In this document: positions 13,246 through 20,780 of the stretch, in pieces
Layout: each line of letters opens with the position of its first letter
Numbering within the stretch: the first letter of the stretch is position 1
Assembly: GCF_030757795.1 (NCBI RefSeq)
Contig: NZ_JAUQWH010000067.1
Span: 1-44,099 of the forward strand
Direction: 5' to 3'
DNA: 44,099 nt
Source of the DNA: Actinoplanes oryzae
GTDB taxonomy: Bacteria > Actinomycetota > Actinomycetes > Mycobacteriales > Micromonosporaceae
The notes under the pieces: model-generated
Told to the model about the DNA's origin: nothing
The model's input: the letters and a program-made list of their open reading frames with translations, nothing else
Database searches by the model: none
Translations under genes and position numbers: made by a program

Positions 13246-14511
13246 GTGGCCCTGGTGGTGCAGAAGTACGGCGGATCGTCCGTGGCGGACGCCGAGCGCA
13301 TCAAGCGTGTGGCGGAGCGCATCGTCGACGCCCGCAAGGCGGGGAACGACGTGGTCGTCGTGGTGTCCGCGATGGGCGACACCACGGACAACCTGCTCGA
13401 CCTGGCCAACCAGGTGAGCCCGCTCCCGCCCGGCCGCGAGCTGGACATGCTGCTCACCTCGGGTGAGCGCATCTCCATGGCGCTGCTGGCGATGGCGATC
13501 CACAACCTGGGCTACGAGGCCCGGTCCTACACCGGCTCGCAGGCCGGCGTGCTGACCACCTCGGTGCACGGCAAGGCGCGGATCATCGACGTCACGCCCG
13601 GCCGCCTGCGCACCGCGCTGGACGAGGGCGCGATCGCGATCGTCGCCGGCTTCCAGGGCGTGAGCCAGGACACCAAGGACATCACGACGCTCGGCCGCGG
13701 CGGCTCGGACACCACGGCGGTGGCACTGGCCGCCGCCCTGCACGCCGACGTGTGCGAGATCTACACGGACGTGGACGGCGTCTTCACGGCCGACCCGCGC
13801 ATCGTCCCGAACGCCCGGCACATCGAGAAGATCACCTACGAGGAGATGCTCGAGCTCGCCGCGGGCGGTGCGAAGGTGCTGATGTTGCGATGCGTGGAGT
13901 ACGCGCGCCGGTTCCAGGTGCCGATCCACGTACGCTCGTCGTACTCGAAGAAGCCCGGCACTGTCGTCACCGGATCGATGGAGGACCCGAACGTGGAACA
14001 GGCACTGATCACCGGGGTCGCCCACGACCGGAGCGAGGGCAAGATCACGATCGTCGGCGTGCCCGACGAGCCCGGCTCGGCCGGCCGCATCTTCGAGACG
14101 GTCGCCCAGGCCGAGATCAACATCGACATGATCGTGCAGAACGTGTCGACCGAGGGCACCGGGCGCACCGACATCTCGTTCACGCTGCCCAAGGCCGACG
14201 GCCCCACCGCCATGGCCGCGCTGGACAAGATCAAGGACCAGATCAAGTTCAAGAGCCTGCTCTTCGACGACCACGTGGGCAAGGTGTCGCTGATCGGCGC
14301 CGGCATGCGCTCGCACCCGGGCGTCGCGGCCCAGTTCTTCGCCTGCATCGGCGAGGCCGGCGTCAACATCGAGATGATCTCCACCTCCGAGATCCGGGTC
14401 TCCGTGGTCTGCCGCGACAGCGACCTCGACACGGCCGTGCGCGCCGTCCACGACACCTTCGAGCTGGGCGGGACCGAGACGGCCGTCGTCTACGCGGGCA
14501 CCGGCCGGTAG
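13246..14511 (+). CDS. Aspartokinase
   Basis: This 421-residue enzyme phosphorylates aspartate at the start of lysine, threonine, methionine and diaminopimelate synthesis. The kinase domain shows KYGGSSV (residues 6-12), VVVVVSAMG, the TLGRGGSDTTA substrate loop and YTDVDGVFTADPR. Two ACT domains follow (about 265-420), starting at ITIVGVPDEPG and VSLIGAGMRSHPGV, which carry lysine/threonine feedback control. The GTG at 13246 follows GGAAGGAG by 9 nt, with TAGTCT as a -10 (13205-13210). An in-frame ATG at 13978 could start a separate 177-residue regulatory beta subunit, as known for related enzymes. asd follows 6 nt later. Confidence 0.95.
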   Translation: MALVVQKYGGSSVADAERIKRVAERIVDARKAGNDVVVVVSAMGDTTDNLLDLANQVSPLPPGRELDMLLTSGERISMALLAMAIHNLGYEARSYTGSQAGVLTTSVHGKARIIDVTPGRLRTALDEGAIAIVAGFQGVSQDTKDITTLGRGGSDTTAVALAAALHADVCEIYTDVDGVFTADPRIVPNARHIEKITYEEMLELAAGGAKVLMLRCVEYARRFQVPIHVRSSYSKKPGTVVTGSMEDPNVEQALITGVAHDRSEGKITIVGVPDEPGSAGRIFETVAQAEINIDMIVQNVSTEGTGRTDISFTLPKADGPTAMAALDKIKDQIKFKSLLFDDHVGKVSLIGAGMRSHPGVAAQFFACIGEAGVNIEMISTSEIRVSVVCRDSDLDTAVRAVHDTFELGGTETAVVYAGTGR

Positions 14512-14517
14512 CCGGCG

Positions 14518-15579
14518 ATGGGCGCGCAGCCCACCCTCGCCGTGGTCGGAGCGACGGGATCCGTCGGCACGGTGATGCGCGAGCTGCTGTCCTCCCGCCG
14601 CAACGTCTGGGGTGAGATCCGCCTGGTCGCGTCGGCCCGCTCGGCGGGCCGGCAGCTGCCCTGCCGCGGCGAGGAGCTGACCGTCCGGGAGCTCACCCCG
14701 GAGGTCTTCGACGGCGTCGACGTGGCCATGTTCGACGTGCCCGAGCAGGTCGCGGCCGAGTGGGCCCCGATCGCGGCCGCCCGGGGCGCCACGGTCGTCG
14801 ACAACTCGGCGGTCTTCCGGCTCCACCGCGACGTCCCGCTGGTGATCCCCGAGGTCAACAAGGACCACCTGCGCTACCGCCCGCTCGGCCTGACCGCCAG
14901 CCCCAACGGCACGGTCACCGCGATGGTGATGGCGCTCGCCCCGCTCCACCTCGAGTACGGTCTCCGGGAGCTCGTCGTCGCCTCCTACCAGTCGGTCTCC
15001 GGCATGGGCCAGGTCGGCGTCGACGCCCTGCACGACCAGATCACCAAGGTCGCCGGCGACCGCACGCTCGGCTCCCGCCCGGGCAACGTCCGCCAGGCCG
15101 TCGGCGACGACCTCGGCCCGTTCCCCGCCCCGCTGGCGCTCAACGTGGTCCCCTGGTCCGGTGAGCTCGAGCCCCTCGGCTGGTCCAGCGACGAGCTCAA
15201 GCTCCGCAACGAGCCCCGCAAGATCCTCGGCCTCCCCGACCTCAAGGTCTCGGCCACCTGCGTCCGCGTCCCGGTCGTCACGGGGCACTCCGTCGCCGTC
15301 CACGCCGTCTTCGGCTCCGAGGTCGACGCCGACGAGGCCCGCGCCATCCTCCGCAACGCCCCCGCCGTCATCCTGGTCGACGACCCCGAGGCGGGCGAGT
15401 TCCCGATGCCCATCGACGCGGTCGGCACGGACCCGTCCTGGATCGGCCGCATCCGCCGCGCGATGGACGACCCCCGGGCCCTGGACCTCTTCATCACCGG
15501 CGACAACATGCGCAAGGGCGCGGCCCTCAACTCGGTGCAGCTCGCCGAGCTCATCGCGGCCGAGCTCGCCAAGCGCTGA
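14518..15579 (+). CDS. Aspartate-semialdehyde dehydrogenase homologue lacking the catalytic cysteine
   Basis: This 353-residue protein is clearly of the ASADH family, which reduces aspartyl phosphate to the semialdehyde with NADPH. The GATGSVG nucleotide loop, VVDNSAVFR, the SYQSVSG glutamine region, RKILGLPDL, CVRVPV, the GHS histidine and the GDNMRKGAALN end are conserved. The active-site motif, normally SPNC or NPNC followed by Thr, here reads SPNGTVTAM: Gly131 replaces the nucleophilic cysteine (codon GGC at 14908-14910), and neighbouring residues also differ. Unless this is a base error (TGC would restore it), the protein cannot use the standard mechanism. It is 6 nt after aspartokinase, almost certainly in one operon. 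A second, active asd elsewhere in the genome would be expected. Confidence 0.9.
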   Translation: MGAQPTLAVVGATGSVGTVMRELLSSRRNVWGEIRLVASARSAGRQLPCRGEELTVRELTPEVFDGVDVAMFDVPEQVAAEWAPIAAARGATVVDNSAVFRLHRDVPLVIPEVNKDHLRYRPLGLTASPNGTVTAMVMALAPLHLEYGLRELVVASYQSVSGMGQVGVDALHDQITKVAGDRTLGSRPGNVRQAVGDDLGPFPAPLALNVVPWSGELEPLGWSSDELKLRNEPRKILGLPDLKVSATCVRVPVVTGHSVAVHAVFGSEVDADEARAILRNAPAVILVDDPEAGEFPMPIDAVGTDPSWIGRIRRAMDDPRALDLFITGDNMRKGAALNSVQLAELIAAELAKR

Positions 15580-15592
15580 TCCTCCAGGCCAC

Positions 15593-15745
15593 CCCGCGCG
15601 TCACCGAGCTCCGACGTCGGCGGCTCAGATCGTGTCGAGGCGACTTCGCGCGTCGCCGAGCTCCGACGCGGGCCGCCGGCTCAGATCGGGTTGCGGCGAC
15701 CCCGCGCGACCCCGCGCTCCGACCCGGGCGGCGGCTCAGATCGCG
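15593..15745. repeat. Three imperfect tandem copies of a 55-56-bp unit
   Basis: Copies share CTCCGAC followed by a GC block and CGGCTCAGATCG, and are spaced 56 and 55 bp apart (CTCAGA at 15624, 15680 and 15735). The array begins just after the asd stop and ends over the stop codon of an orphan minus-strand coding fragment. This suggests local tandem duplication of a gene's 3' end and flank. Confidence 0.65.
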
Positions 15746-15834
15746 GCCTCGAGACCCATGGCGCGGAGCACGTCCGGCGAGAAGACCACCACGATCTCGT
15801 CGCCGGGCAGGAAGAAGCTCCGCGACCCGCGTGG
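15736..15834 (-). pseudogene. Orphan 3' fragment of an unidentified gene
   Basis: The minus strand just beyond the DUF4352 gene reads, in a different frame, SFFLPGDEIVVVFSPDVLRA and a few more residues before TGA at 15736-15738. The stretch has alternating hydrophobic pattern and almost all codons end in G or C, so it looks truly coding, but it has no start and runs into the DUF4352 gene in a nonsense frame. Its stop lies in the third 55-bp repeat. I suggest a remnant of a gene replaced or deleted at this point; the parent family is not recognised. Confidence 0.35.
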
Positions 15835-15836
15835 CC

Positions 15837-16520
15837 TCAGGACAGGGCGACCTCGACCCCGCCGGAGAACATGCTGTCGTGCAGCTCGATCTTCGTCAGC
15901 TCGACCGACTTCGGCACGTCGAAGATGAGCTTGCCCTTGACGCTGTTGCCGGGGTTGATCTCGTTGAGGAAGGTGGAGCTGTCCTCGTTGGCGTAGATCT
16001 CCGCCTCGGTGTCGTTGGAGTATTCGGTGCCCTTGCTGTCGAGCGCCTTCTGCGAGGAGCCGTCGAAGTACTGGGCCTCCTTGCCGATGTTCTTGATGGT
16101 GAGGGAGATCTGGCAGAACTTGCCCTGCGCCTTCGCGCCGAGCAGGTCGCTGCCGACCTTCGTCTTCGAGCAGTCCAGCTTGCTGACCTTGAACTCGAAC
16201 TTGCCGTCGCGCACCGCGTCGCCGAGCCCGGGCGTGTCCGGCTTCTTCGCGGGCTCGGCGGCCTCCTTGGTCTGCACCGGCTTCGCCGCCGCCGGCGCCT
16301 CCGCCGCATCCGAAGGTGCGGGGGCGGCCGTGACGTCCTTGTCGTCTCCGCCGCCGAAGGCCACGGCTGCGACGCCGCCCACGCAGCACAGCCCGAGAAC
16401 ACCGCCCACGATGCCCAGGACGAGCCCGGTCCTCTTCTTCTTGGCGGGAGCCGCGGGCGGCGGGCCGTAGCCGGGCTGGGGAGCCGGGATCGGGGGCTGG
16501 CCGGACGGCGGGTACGACAT
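15837..16520 (-). CDS. DUF4352-type membrane-anchored protein
   Basis: This 227-residue protein begins with a Pro/Gln/Gly-rich cytoplasmic segment (residues 1-26), a KKKR stop and a single membrane helix (about 31-54), then an Ala/Pro/Lys linker and a beta-sandwich domain (about 100-227) of the DUF4352/telokin-like type found outside actinobacterial and firmicute cells. Two cysteines (in LDCSK and KFCQIS) may form a disulfide. AAGGAG lies 9 nt before the ATG. Family function is unknown. It is divergent from the HNH lipoprotein gene. Confidence 0.8.
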   Translation of the reverse strand: MSYPPSGQPPIPAPQPGYGPPPAAPAKKKRTGLVLGIVGGVLGLCCVGGVAAVAFGGGDDKDVTAAPAPSDAAEAPAAAKPVQTKEAAEPAKKPDTPGLGDAVRDGKFEFKVSKLDCSKTKVGSDLLGAKAQGKFCQISLTIKNIGKEAQYFDGSSQKALDSKGTEYSNDTEAEIYANEDSSTFLNEINPGNSVKGKLIFDVPKSVELTKIELHDSMFSGGVEVALS

Positions 16521-16785
16521 CGAAGTGCTCCTTGCGAAAGCGAACCGGAGAAAGAAAGTGCTCGATCACTCTGCGGCATGACCCCGCCACAGGGGACCGT
16601 CACCAGTGGTATTCGGCTGATCGCGGCACGATCGTGTCAGGACGGCAGAGTTGATCTTGGCCGTGTCGCTGACCTGTCCGTCCGAACAGCGGACACGTTC
16701 CGGGACGGCGCTCGCGCCGGGCGGGAGGAACCCGGCAGGGGTGACGAGCCGCGCGAAAGGTCCGAAGTATGCATACGCTTTGTCC

Positions 16786-17451
16786 GTGGCCCCTCGTATG
16801 GTTCTCTCGCTCCGTGTCGCTGCTGCCGCTCTCGTGGCGGTGACCGCCGCCGGCTGTGATGTGCAAGTCACCGATGGCTCCGGGACGGGGAGCTCGTCCA
16901 ACGGCGGCAACGGCGGTGGCACCGGCGCCGATGCCAAGGCCAAGCTCGGCGAGCTGACCGTGGTCGCGAAGGCCGGGTCGATGAGCGGTTACAGCCGGGA
17001 AAAGTTCCCGCACTGGCGCGACACCGGGTCCAACTGCGATGTTCGCGACTCGGTCCTCAAGCGGGACGGGACGAACGTCAAGTTCTCCGGGTGCAACGTC
17101 GTCGCCGGGACGTGGGTCAGTTTCTACGACGGTGACAAGATCACGGATCCGGCGAAGGTGGACATCGACCACATGGTGCCGCTGGCCAACGCGTGGCGGT
17201 CCGGGGCGAACAAGTGGACGACGGACAAGCGCGAGGACTTCGCCAACGACCTGGACGATCCGCAGCTCATCGCGGTGTCGGCGTCCTCCAATCGGTCGAA
17301 GGGCGACCAGGACCCGTCCACGTGGAAGCCGGAGCAGGAAAGCTCGTGGTGCGAGTACGCCGAGGACTGGATCACCGTGAAGAGCGTGTGGAAGCTGACC
17401 GTCACGGCAAAGGAGAAGGCGGCTCTCGACGACATGCTGGCCACGTGCTGA
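16786..17451 (+). CDS. Lipoprotein with HNH endonuclease domain
   Basis: This 221-residue product has a signal sequence with a lipobox (VTAAGC), a Gly/Ser/Asn-rich linker (about 28-46), and an HNH-family nuclease domain. The metal-binding core is visible as DIDHMVPLANAW and a following SASSNRSKGDQ, the usual second half of this extracellular HNH family. Paired cysteines (SNCDVRDSV, SGCNVV) are also typical. It should act outside the cell as a nonspecific nuclease, though activity is inferred. The GTG at 16786 is chosen because TACGCT (16774-16779) ends 6 nt upstream, giving a leaderless mRNA; ATG 16798 is an alternative. A small acidic protein gene follows 17 nt later. Confidence 0.85.
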   Translation: MAPRMVLSLRVAAAALVAVTAAGCDVQVTDGSGTGSSSNGGNGGGTGADAKAKLGELTVVAKAGSMSGYSREKFPHWRDTGSNCDVRDSVLKRDGTNVKFSGCNVVAGTWVSFYDGDKITDPAKVDIDHMVPLANAWRSGANKWTTDKREDFANDLDDPQLIAVSASSNRSKGDQDPSTWKPEQESSWCEYAEDWITVKSVWKLTVTAKEKAALDDMLATC

Positions 17452-17468
17452 CCTGAGGAGATGGACCG

Positions 17469-17768
17469 ATGACCGAGCCCGCCGCAACTCCGGAGACCGC
17501 CGCCCCGGCGCCGGAGGGTGACAATGCGCGCACCACGGACATAACCGCGGGCCAGGGCGGGGTGATGACCGACGAGGTGGGCGTCATCACGGGCGACCTC
17601 ACGCTGCGGTCCGAGCTGGCGGCGGGCGAGGTCACGGTCCGCGTCCAATACAAGGACGCGGAGGAGTGGTACGCGGTCACGGGCGCCAAGGCGACGCTCA
17701 AGGATCCCGCCGATCTCGACGCGGTCCATGCCGTCGCGGTCGGGATCCTCCACCGGCCCGAAGGCTAA
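17469..17768 (+). CDS. Small acidic protein downstream of the HNH lipoprotein
   Basis: This 99-residue protein has an Ala/Pro/Glu/Thr-rich first third and a compact second part (VGVITGDLTLRSELAAGEVT, then QYKDAEEWYAVTGA and a helix). There is no signal peptide, so it is cytoplasmic. AGGAG lies 10 nt before the ATG and the gene is 17 nt after the HNH gene, so they form an operon. I recognise no family. An immunity or accessory role for the nuclease is possible from position alone, but nothing in the sequence shows it. Confidence 0.7.
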   Translation: MTEPAATPETAAPAPEGDNARTTDITAGQGGVMTDEVGVITGDLTLRSELAAGEVTVRVQYKDAEEWYAVTGAKATLKDPADLDAVHAVAVGILHRPEG

Positions 17769-17809
17769 GGATTCTTTACTGATAGACGCGTGGCTATGTA
17801 ACGTCGGGC

Positions 17810-19369
17810 ATGGCCACTCACGTCATCTCCCGTGCGCTTGCCGCCGCGGCGCTGGCTCTGCCCCTGGTGGCGAGCCCGGCAACAGCCGCTCCCCCGCAGG
17901 CCCCCGCCCTGTCCCGCGTGATTCCCGCACCGGCCGAGGTCACGCCGGCGCCCGGCGCCACGTTCCGTCTGACCGCCCTGACCGCCGTCACAGCGCCGCC
18001 GGCGGCCCGGAAGATCGCCGACCAGCTGGCCCGGGAGCTGCGCCCGGCGACCGGCTATGCCCTTCCGGTGCTGCCGGCCACGCTGCCCGGGCTGCCGTCG
18101 ATCTCGCTGCAGCTGGGCGGAACCGGGGCGCGGGAGGGCTACACGCTCACGGTCACCCCGAAGCACGTGACCATCCGGGCCGCGGCGCTCGCCGGGCTCT
18201 TCAACGGCACCCGTACGCTGCTGCAACTCCTGCCGGCGGAGATCGACTCCCGCACCGTCGTGCGCACGGCGTGGACGATCAACGGCGGCACGATCAAAGA
18301 CTTCCCCCGGTACGCCTACCGCGGCGCCATGCTCGACCTGGCCCGCCATTTCCACACTCCCGCCGAGGTCAAGGCGTACATCGACGAGATCAGCCGGTTC
18401 AAGGTGAACCACCTGCACCTGCACCTGACCGACGACCAGGGCTGGCGCATCCAGATCAAGAGCTGGCCCCGCCTCACGCAGGACAACGGCGGTCCCGGGG
18501 TCGACGGGGAGGGTCCGGGCTTCCTGACCCAGGCCGAGTACGCCGACATCGTCCGCTACGCCGCCGCCCGGTACGTGACGATCATCCCCGAGGTGGACAT
18601 GCCCGGGCACGTCAACGCGGCGCAGGTGGCCTACCCCGAGCTCACCTGTGACGGGGTGGCGCCGCCGCCGCGCACGGACACCGAGGTCGGCTACAGCTCG
18701 CTGTGCATCGGGTCGGAGACGACGTACCGGTTCGTCGACGACGTGCTCCGCGAGCTGGCCGCGCTCACGCCGGGCCCCTACCTGCATATCGGCGGTGACG
18801 AGGCGCACGCCACCACGGAGGCCGACTACGTGACGTTCCAGAACCGGGTGCTGCCGCTGGTCGCGAAGTACGGCAAGACGGCGTACGGCTGGAACGAGAT
18901 CGCCAAGTCCCCGGCGGCCGCCACGGCCGTCGCGCAGTACTGGGGCACGACCACCACCAACCCCACGCTCGCCGCCGCCGTGACGAAGGGCACCAAGGTC
19001 GTCATGTCCCCGGCGAACAAGGCCTACATCGATCAGAAGTACGACCCGTCGACCCCGATCGGGCTGTCGTGGGCGGGCTACATCGAGGTGCGGGACGCGT
19101 ACGGCTGGGATCCCGCCACCCACCTCGCCGGCGTCACGGACCCGGCGGTCATCGGTGTCGAGGCGCCCCTGTGGTCGGAAACCCTCCGCGACCTGGACGA
19201 CATCGAGTTCCTGGCGTTCCCGCGGCTGCCGGCCATCGCCGAGCTCGGCTGGTCCCCGGCCGCCACGCACGACTGGACGTCGTTCTCCGCCCGCCTCGGC
19301 GCCTACGGCCCCCGCTGGACCCTCCGCGGCGTCGACTTCTACCGCTCCCCGCAGATCACCTGGGAGTGA
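17810..19369 (+). CDS. Secreted beta-N-acetylhexosaminidase (GH20)
   Basis: This 519-residue extracellular enzyme should release GlcNAc from chito-oligosaccharides by substrate-assisted catalysis. A signal peptide covers about residues 1-26 (ASPATA). The GH20b alpha/beta domain spans about 35-160 and the GH20 barrel about 165-500. The catalytic Asp-Glu pair lies in YLHIGGDEAH; HLHLTDDQGWR, PEVDMPGHVNA and the WG- and W-containing substrate-pocket strands are conserved. TAACGT (17799-17804) sits 5 nt before the ATG with TTTACT 18 bp upstream, so transcription is probably leaderless. It would complete chitin breakdown started by the GH19 enzyme. Confidence 0.93.
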   Translation: MATHVISRALAAAALALPLVASPATAAPPQAPALSRVIPAPAEVTPAPGATFRLTALTAVTAPPAARKIADQLARELRPATGYALPVLPATLPGLPSISLQLGGTGAREGYTLTVTPKHVTIRAAALAGLFNGTRTLLQLLPAEIDSRTVVRTAWTINGGTIKDFPRYAYRGAMLDLARHFHTPAEVKAYIDEISRFKVNHLHLHLTDDQGWRIQIKSWPRLTQDNGGPGVDGEGPGFLTQAEYADIVRYAAARYVTIIPEVDMPGHVNAAQVAYPELTCDGVAPPPRTDTEVGYSSLCIGSETTYRFVDDVLRELAALTPGPYLHIGGDEAHATTEADYVTFQNRVLPLVAKYGKTAYGWNEIAKSPAAATAVAQYWGTTTTNPTLAAAVTKGTKVVMSPANKAYIDQKYDPSTPIGLSWAGYIEVRDAYGWDPATHLAGVTDPAVIGVEAPLWSETLRDLDDIEFLAFPRLPAIAELGWSPAATHDWTSFSARLGAYGPRWTLRGVDFYRSPQITWE

Positions 19370-19721
19370 GCGGCACGTCGTACTCCCGCTGAGCTTCGCG
19401 CACCTCGTCGAGATGGGTGGACGCCCACTCCGCGAGGTGCGCGAAGATCGGGGCCAGGCTCTGCCCGAGCTCGGTGATCTCGTACTCCACCCGGGGCGGC
19501 ACCTCCGGGTGGTACGTCCGCCGCACGAGCCCGTCCCGCTCGAGCTGCCGGAGCCGCTGCGTCAGCACCTTGGGACTGATGGCCGGGATCCGCCGCGCCA
19601 GCTCCACGAAGCGCTGTCTGCCCTGGTAGTTCAGGCTCCACAGGATCGGCGTCGTCCACCGGCTGAAGACCATGTCCACCACCGGGGAGACGGGACAGGC
19701 CAGGGTCGGGTCGTCAGGCAC
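19356..19721 (-). CDS. HxlR-family transcriptional regulator
   Basis: This 121-residue DUF24/HxlR winged-helix protein carries the family signature FSRWTTPILWSLNYQGRQRF, then SPKVLTQRLRQLERDGLVRR (recognition helix) and RVEYEITELG (wing). A single cysteine (Cys9 in TLACPVS) sits where redox-sensing relatives such as YodB and QorR have their conserved N-terminal Cys, so thiol sensing is plausible. Start is GTG at 19721. It is divergent from an NmrA-type oxidoreductase with a 91-bp gap containing dyads, the arrangement known for quinone- or aldehyde-responsive pairs. Its end overlaps the convergent GH20 gene by 14 bp. Confidence 0.9.
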   Translation of the reverse strand: MPDDPTLACPVSPVVDMVFSRWTTPILWSLNYQGRQRFVELARRIPAISPKVLTQRLRQLERDGLVRRTYHPEVPPRVEYEITELGQSLAPIFAHLAEWASTHLDEVREAQREYDVPLTPR

Positions 19722-19722
19722 G

Positions 19723-19755
19723 GGATAGTCACTTTCTCCTAGGTACCTACTATCC
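19723..19755. promoter_or_regulatory. Candidate HxlR operator between divergent genes
   Basis: GGATAGT (19723-19729) and ACTATCC (19749-19755) form an inverted repeat. Inside it, TAGGTACCTA (19740-19749) is a perfect 10-bp palindrome. TACTAT (19748-19753) is a good -10 for the oxidoreductase gene and overlaps the right arm, so a bound regulator would block it. Function is inferred from position and symmetry. Confidence 0.5.
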
Positions 19756-19812
19756 CCGCGATGCTAGCTTCGCCCCGCGCGTCCACACGGGACGCGGGGA
19801 GACGGAGCGATC

Positions 19813-20631
19813 ATGATCGTGGTGACGGGGGCGTCCGGTAACGTGGGCCGGCCGCTGATCCAGGCGCTGGTCCGGGCGGGAGAGCAGGTCACGGCCGTTT
19901 CCCGGCACGCGGTTCCCGGAGTACGCCACCGGAGCGCCGACCTCACCGAGCCCGGCTCGCTGCGCTCGGTGCTGTCCGGTGCGTCGGCGTTGTTCCTGCT
20001 GGTCCCGGGCGCCGGGGCGGACGTGGACATCGACGACATCCTCGACGCCGTCAAGGCCAACGGGGTCGGCCGGGTCGTCCTGCTGTCGTCGCAGGCCGCG
20101 GGCACCCGGCCCGAGTCGGTGTCGCACGCCCCGCTCCGGCGGATCGAGGAGGCCGTCGGCGACGGGGGAACGATCCTCCGGCCCGGGGGATTCGCGTCGA
20201 ACGCTATGGCCTGGGCCGGGGCGGTCCGCTCCGGCCGGCCGGTGGCGGCACCGTTCGGCGACGTCGGCCTGCCGGTCATCGACCCCGCGGACATCGCTGA
20301 GGTGGCCGCCGTGGTGCTGCGCGGCGAGGGTCACGCCGGACGGGTCTACGAGCTGACCGGCCCGGCCTTGAGCACACCTCGCCAACGGGTACGGGACATC
20401 GGCGCGGCGATCGGCCGCCCGGTGAACTTCGTCGAGCAGTCGCCCGCGGAGGCGCGCGCGGAGATGTCCCGCTTCATGCCACCGGACGTGGTCACCGGCA
20501 CGCTGGACATCCTCGGCTCGCCCCGGCTCGGGGAGCTGCGGATCAGCCCCGATGTCCGCGATCTTCTGGGCCGGGAGCCCCAGCGGTTCGCCGACTGGGC
20601 GACACGGCACGCCGACGCCTTCAGGTCTTGA
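19813..20631 (+). CDS. NAD(P)H-binding NmrA/QOR2-like oxidoreductase
   Basis: This 272-residue atypical short-chain dehydrogenase begins with a Rossmann motif (VVTGASGNVGRPL, residues 3-15) and contains VVLLSSQAA and ILRPGGFASN, typical of the NmrA/azoreductase-like group that includes quinone oxidoreductase QOR2. The classic YxxxK pair is not apparent, as in that group. GGAG precedes the ATG by 7 nt. It is divergent from an HxlR regulator that probably controls it in response to quinones or thiol stress. The true substrate is unknown. Confidence 0.87.
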   Translation: MIVVTGASGNVGRPLIQALVRAGEQVTAVSRHAVPGVRHRSADLTEPGSLRSVLSGASALFLLVPGAGADVDIDDILDAVKANGVGRVVLLSSQAAGTRPESVSHAPLRRIEEAVGDGGTILRPGGFASNAMAWAGAVRSGRPVAAPFGDVGLPVIDPADIAEVAAVVLRGEGHAGRVYELTGPALSTPRQRVRDIGAAIGRPVNFVEQSPAEARAEMSRFMPPDVVTGTLDILGSPRLGELRISPDVRDLLGREPQRFADWATRHADAFRS

Positions 20632-20780
20632 TCTTCGGGCGCGACCACTCACGCACGTCGCCCGGAGGGGCTTTGCGATCTGGACGCGTCAGCGGCCAGC
20701 AGAGCTCCTCCGGGCACCTCGGCGGGAGCGACGGTCTGTACCACCCACCCCGCTACGACATCTGCTTGTGGATCTTGATC

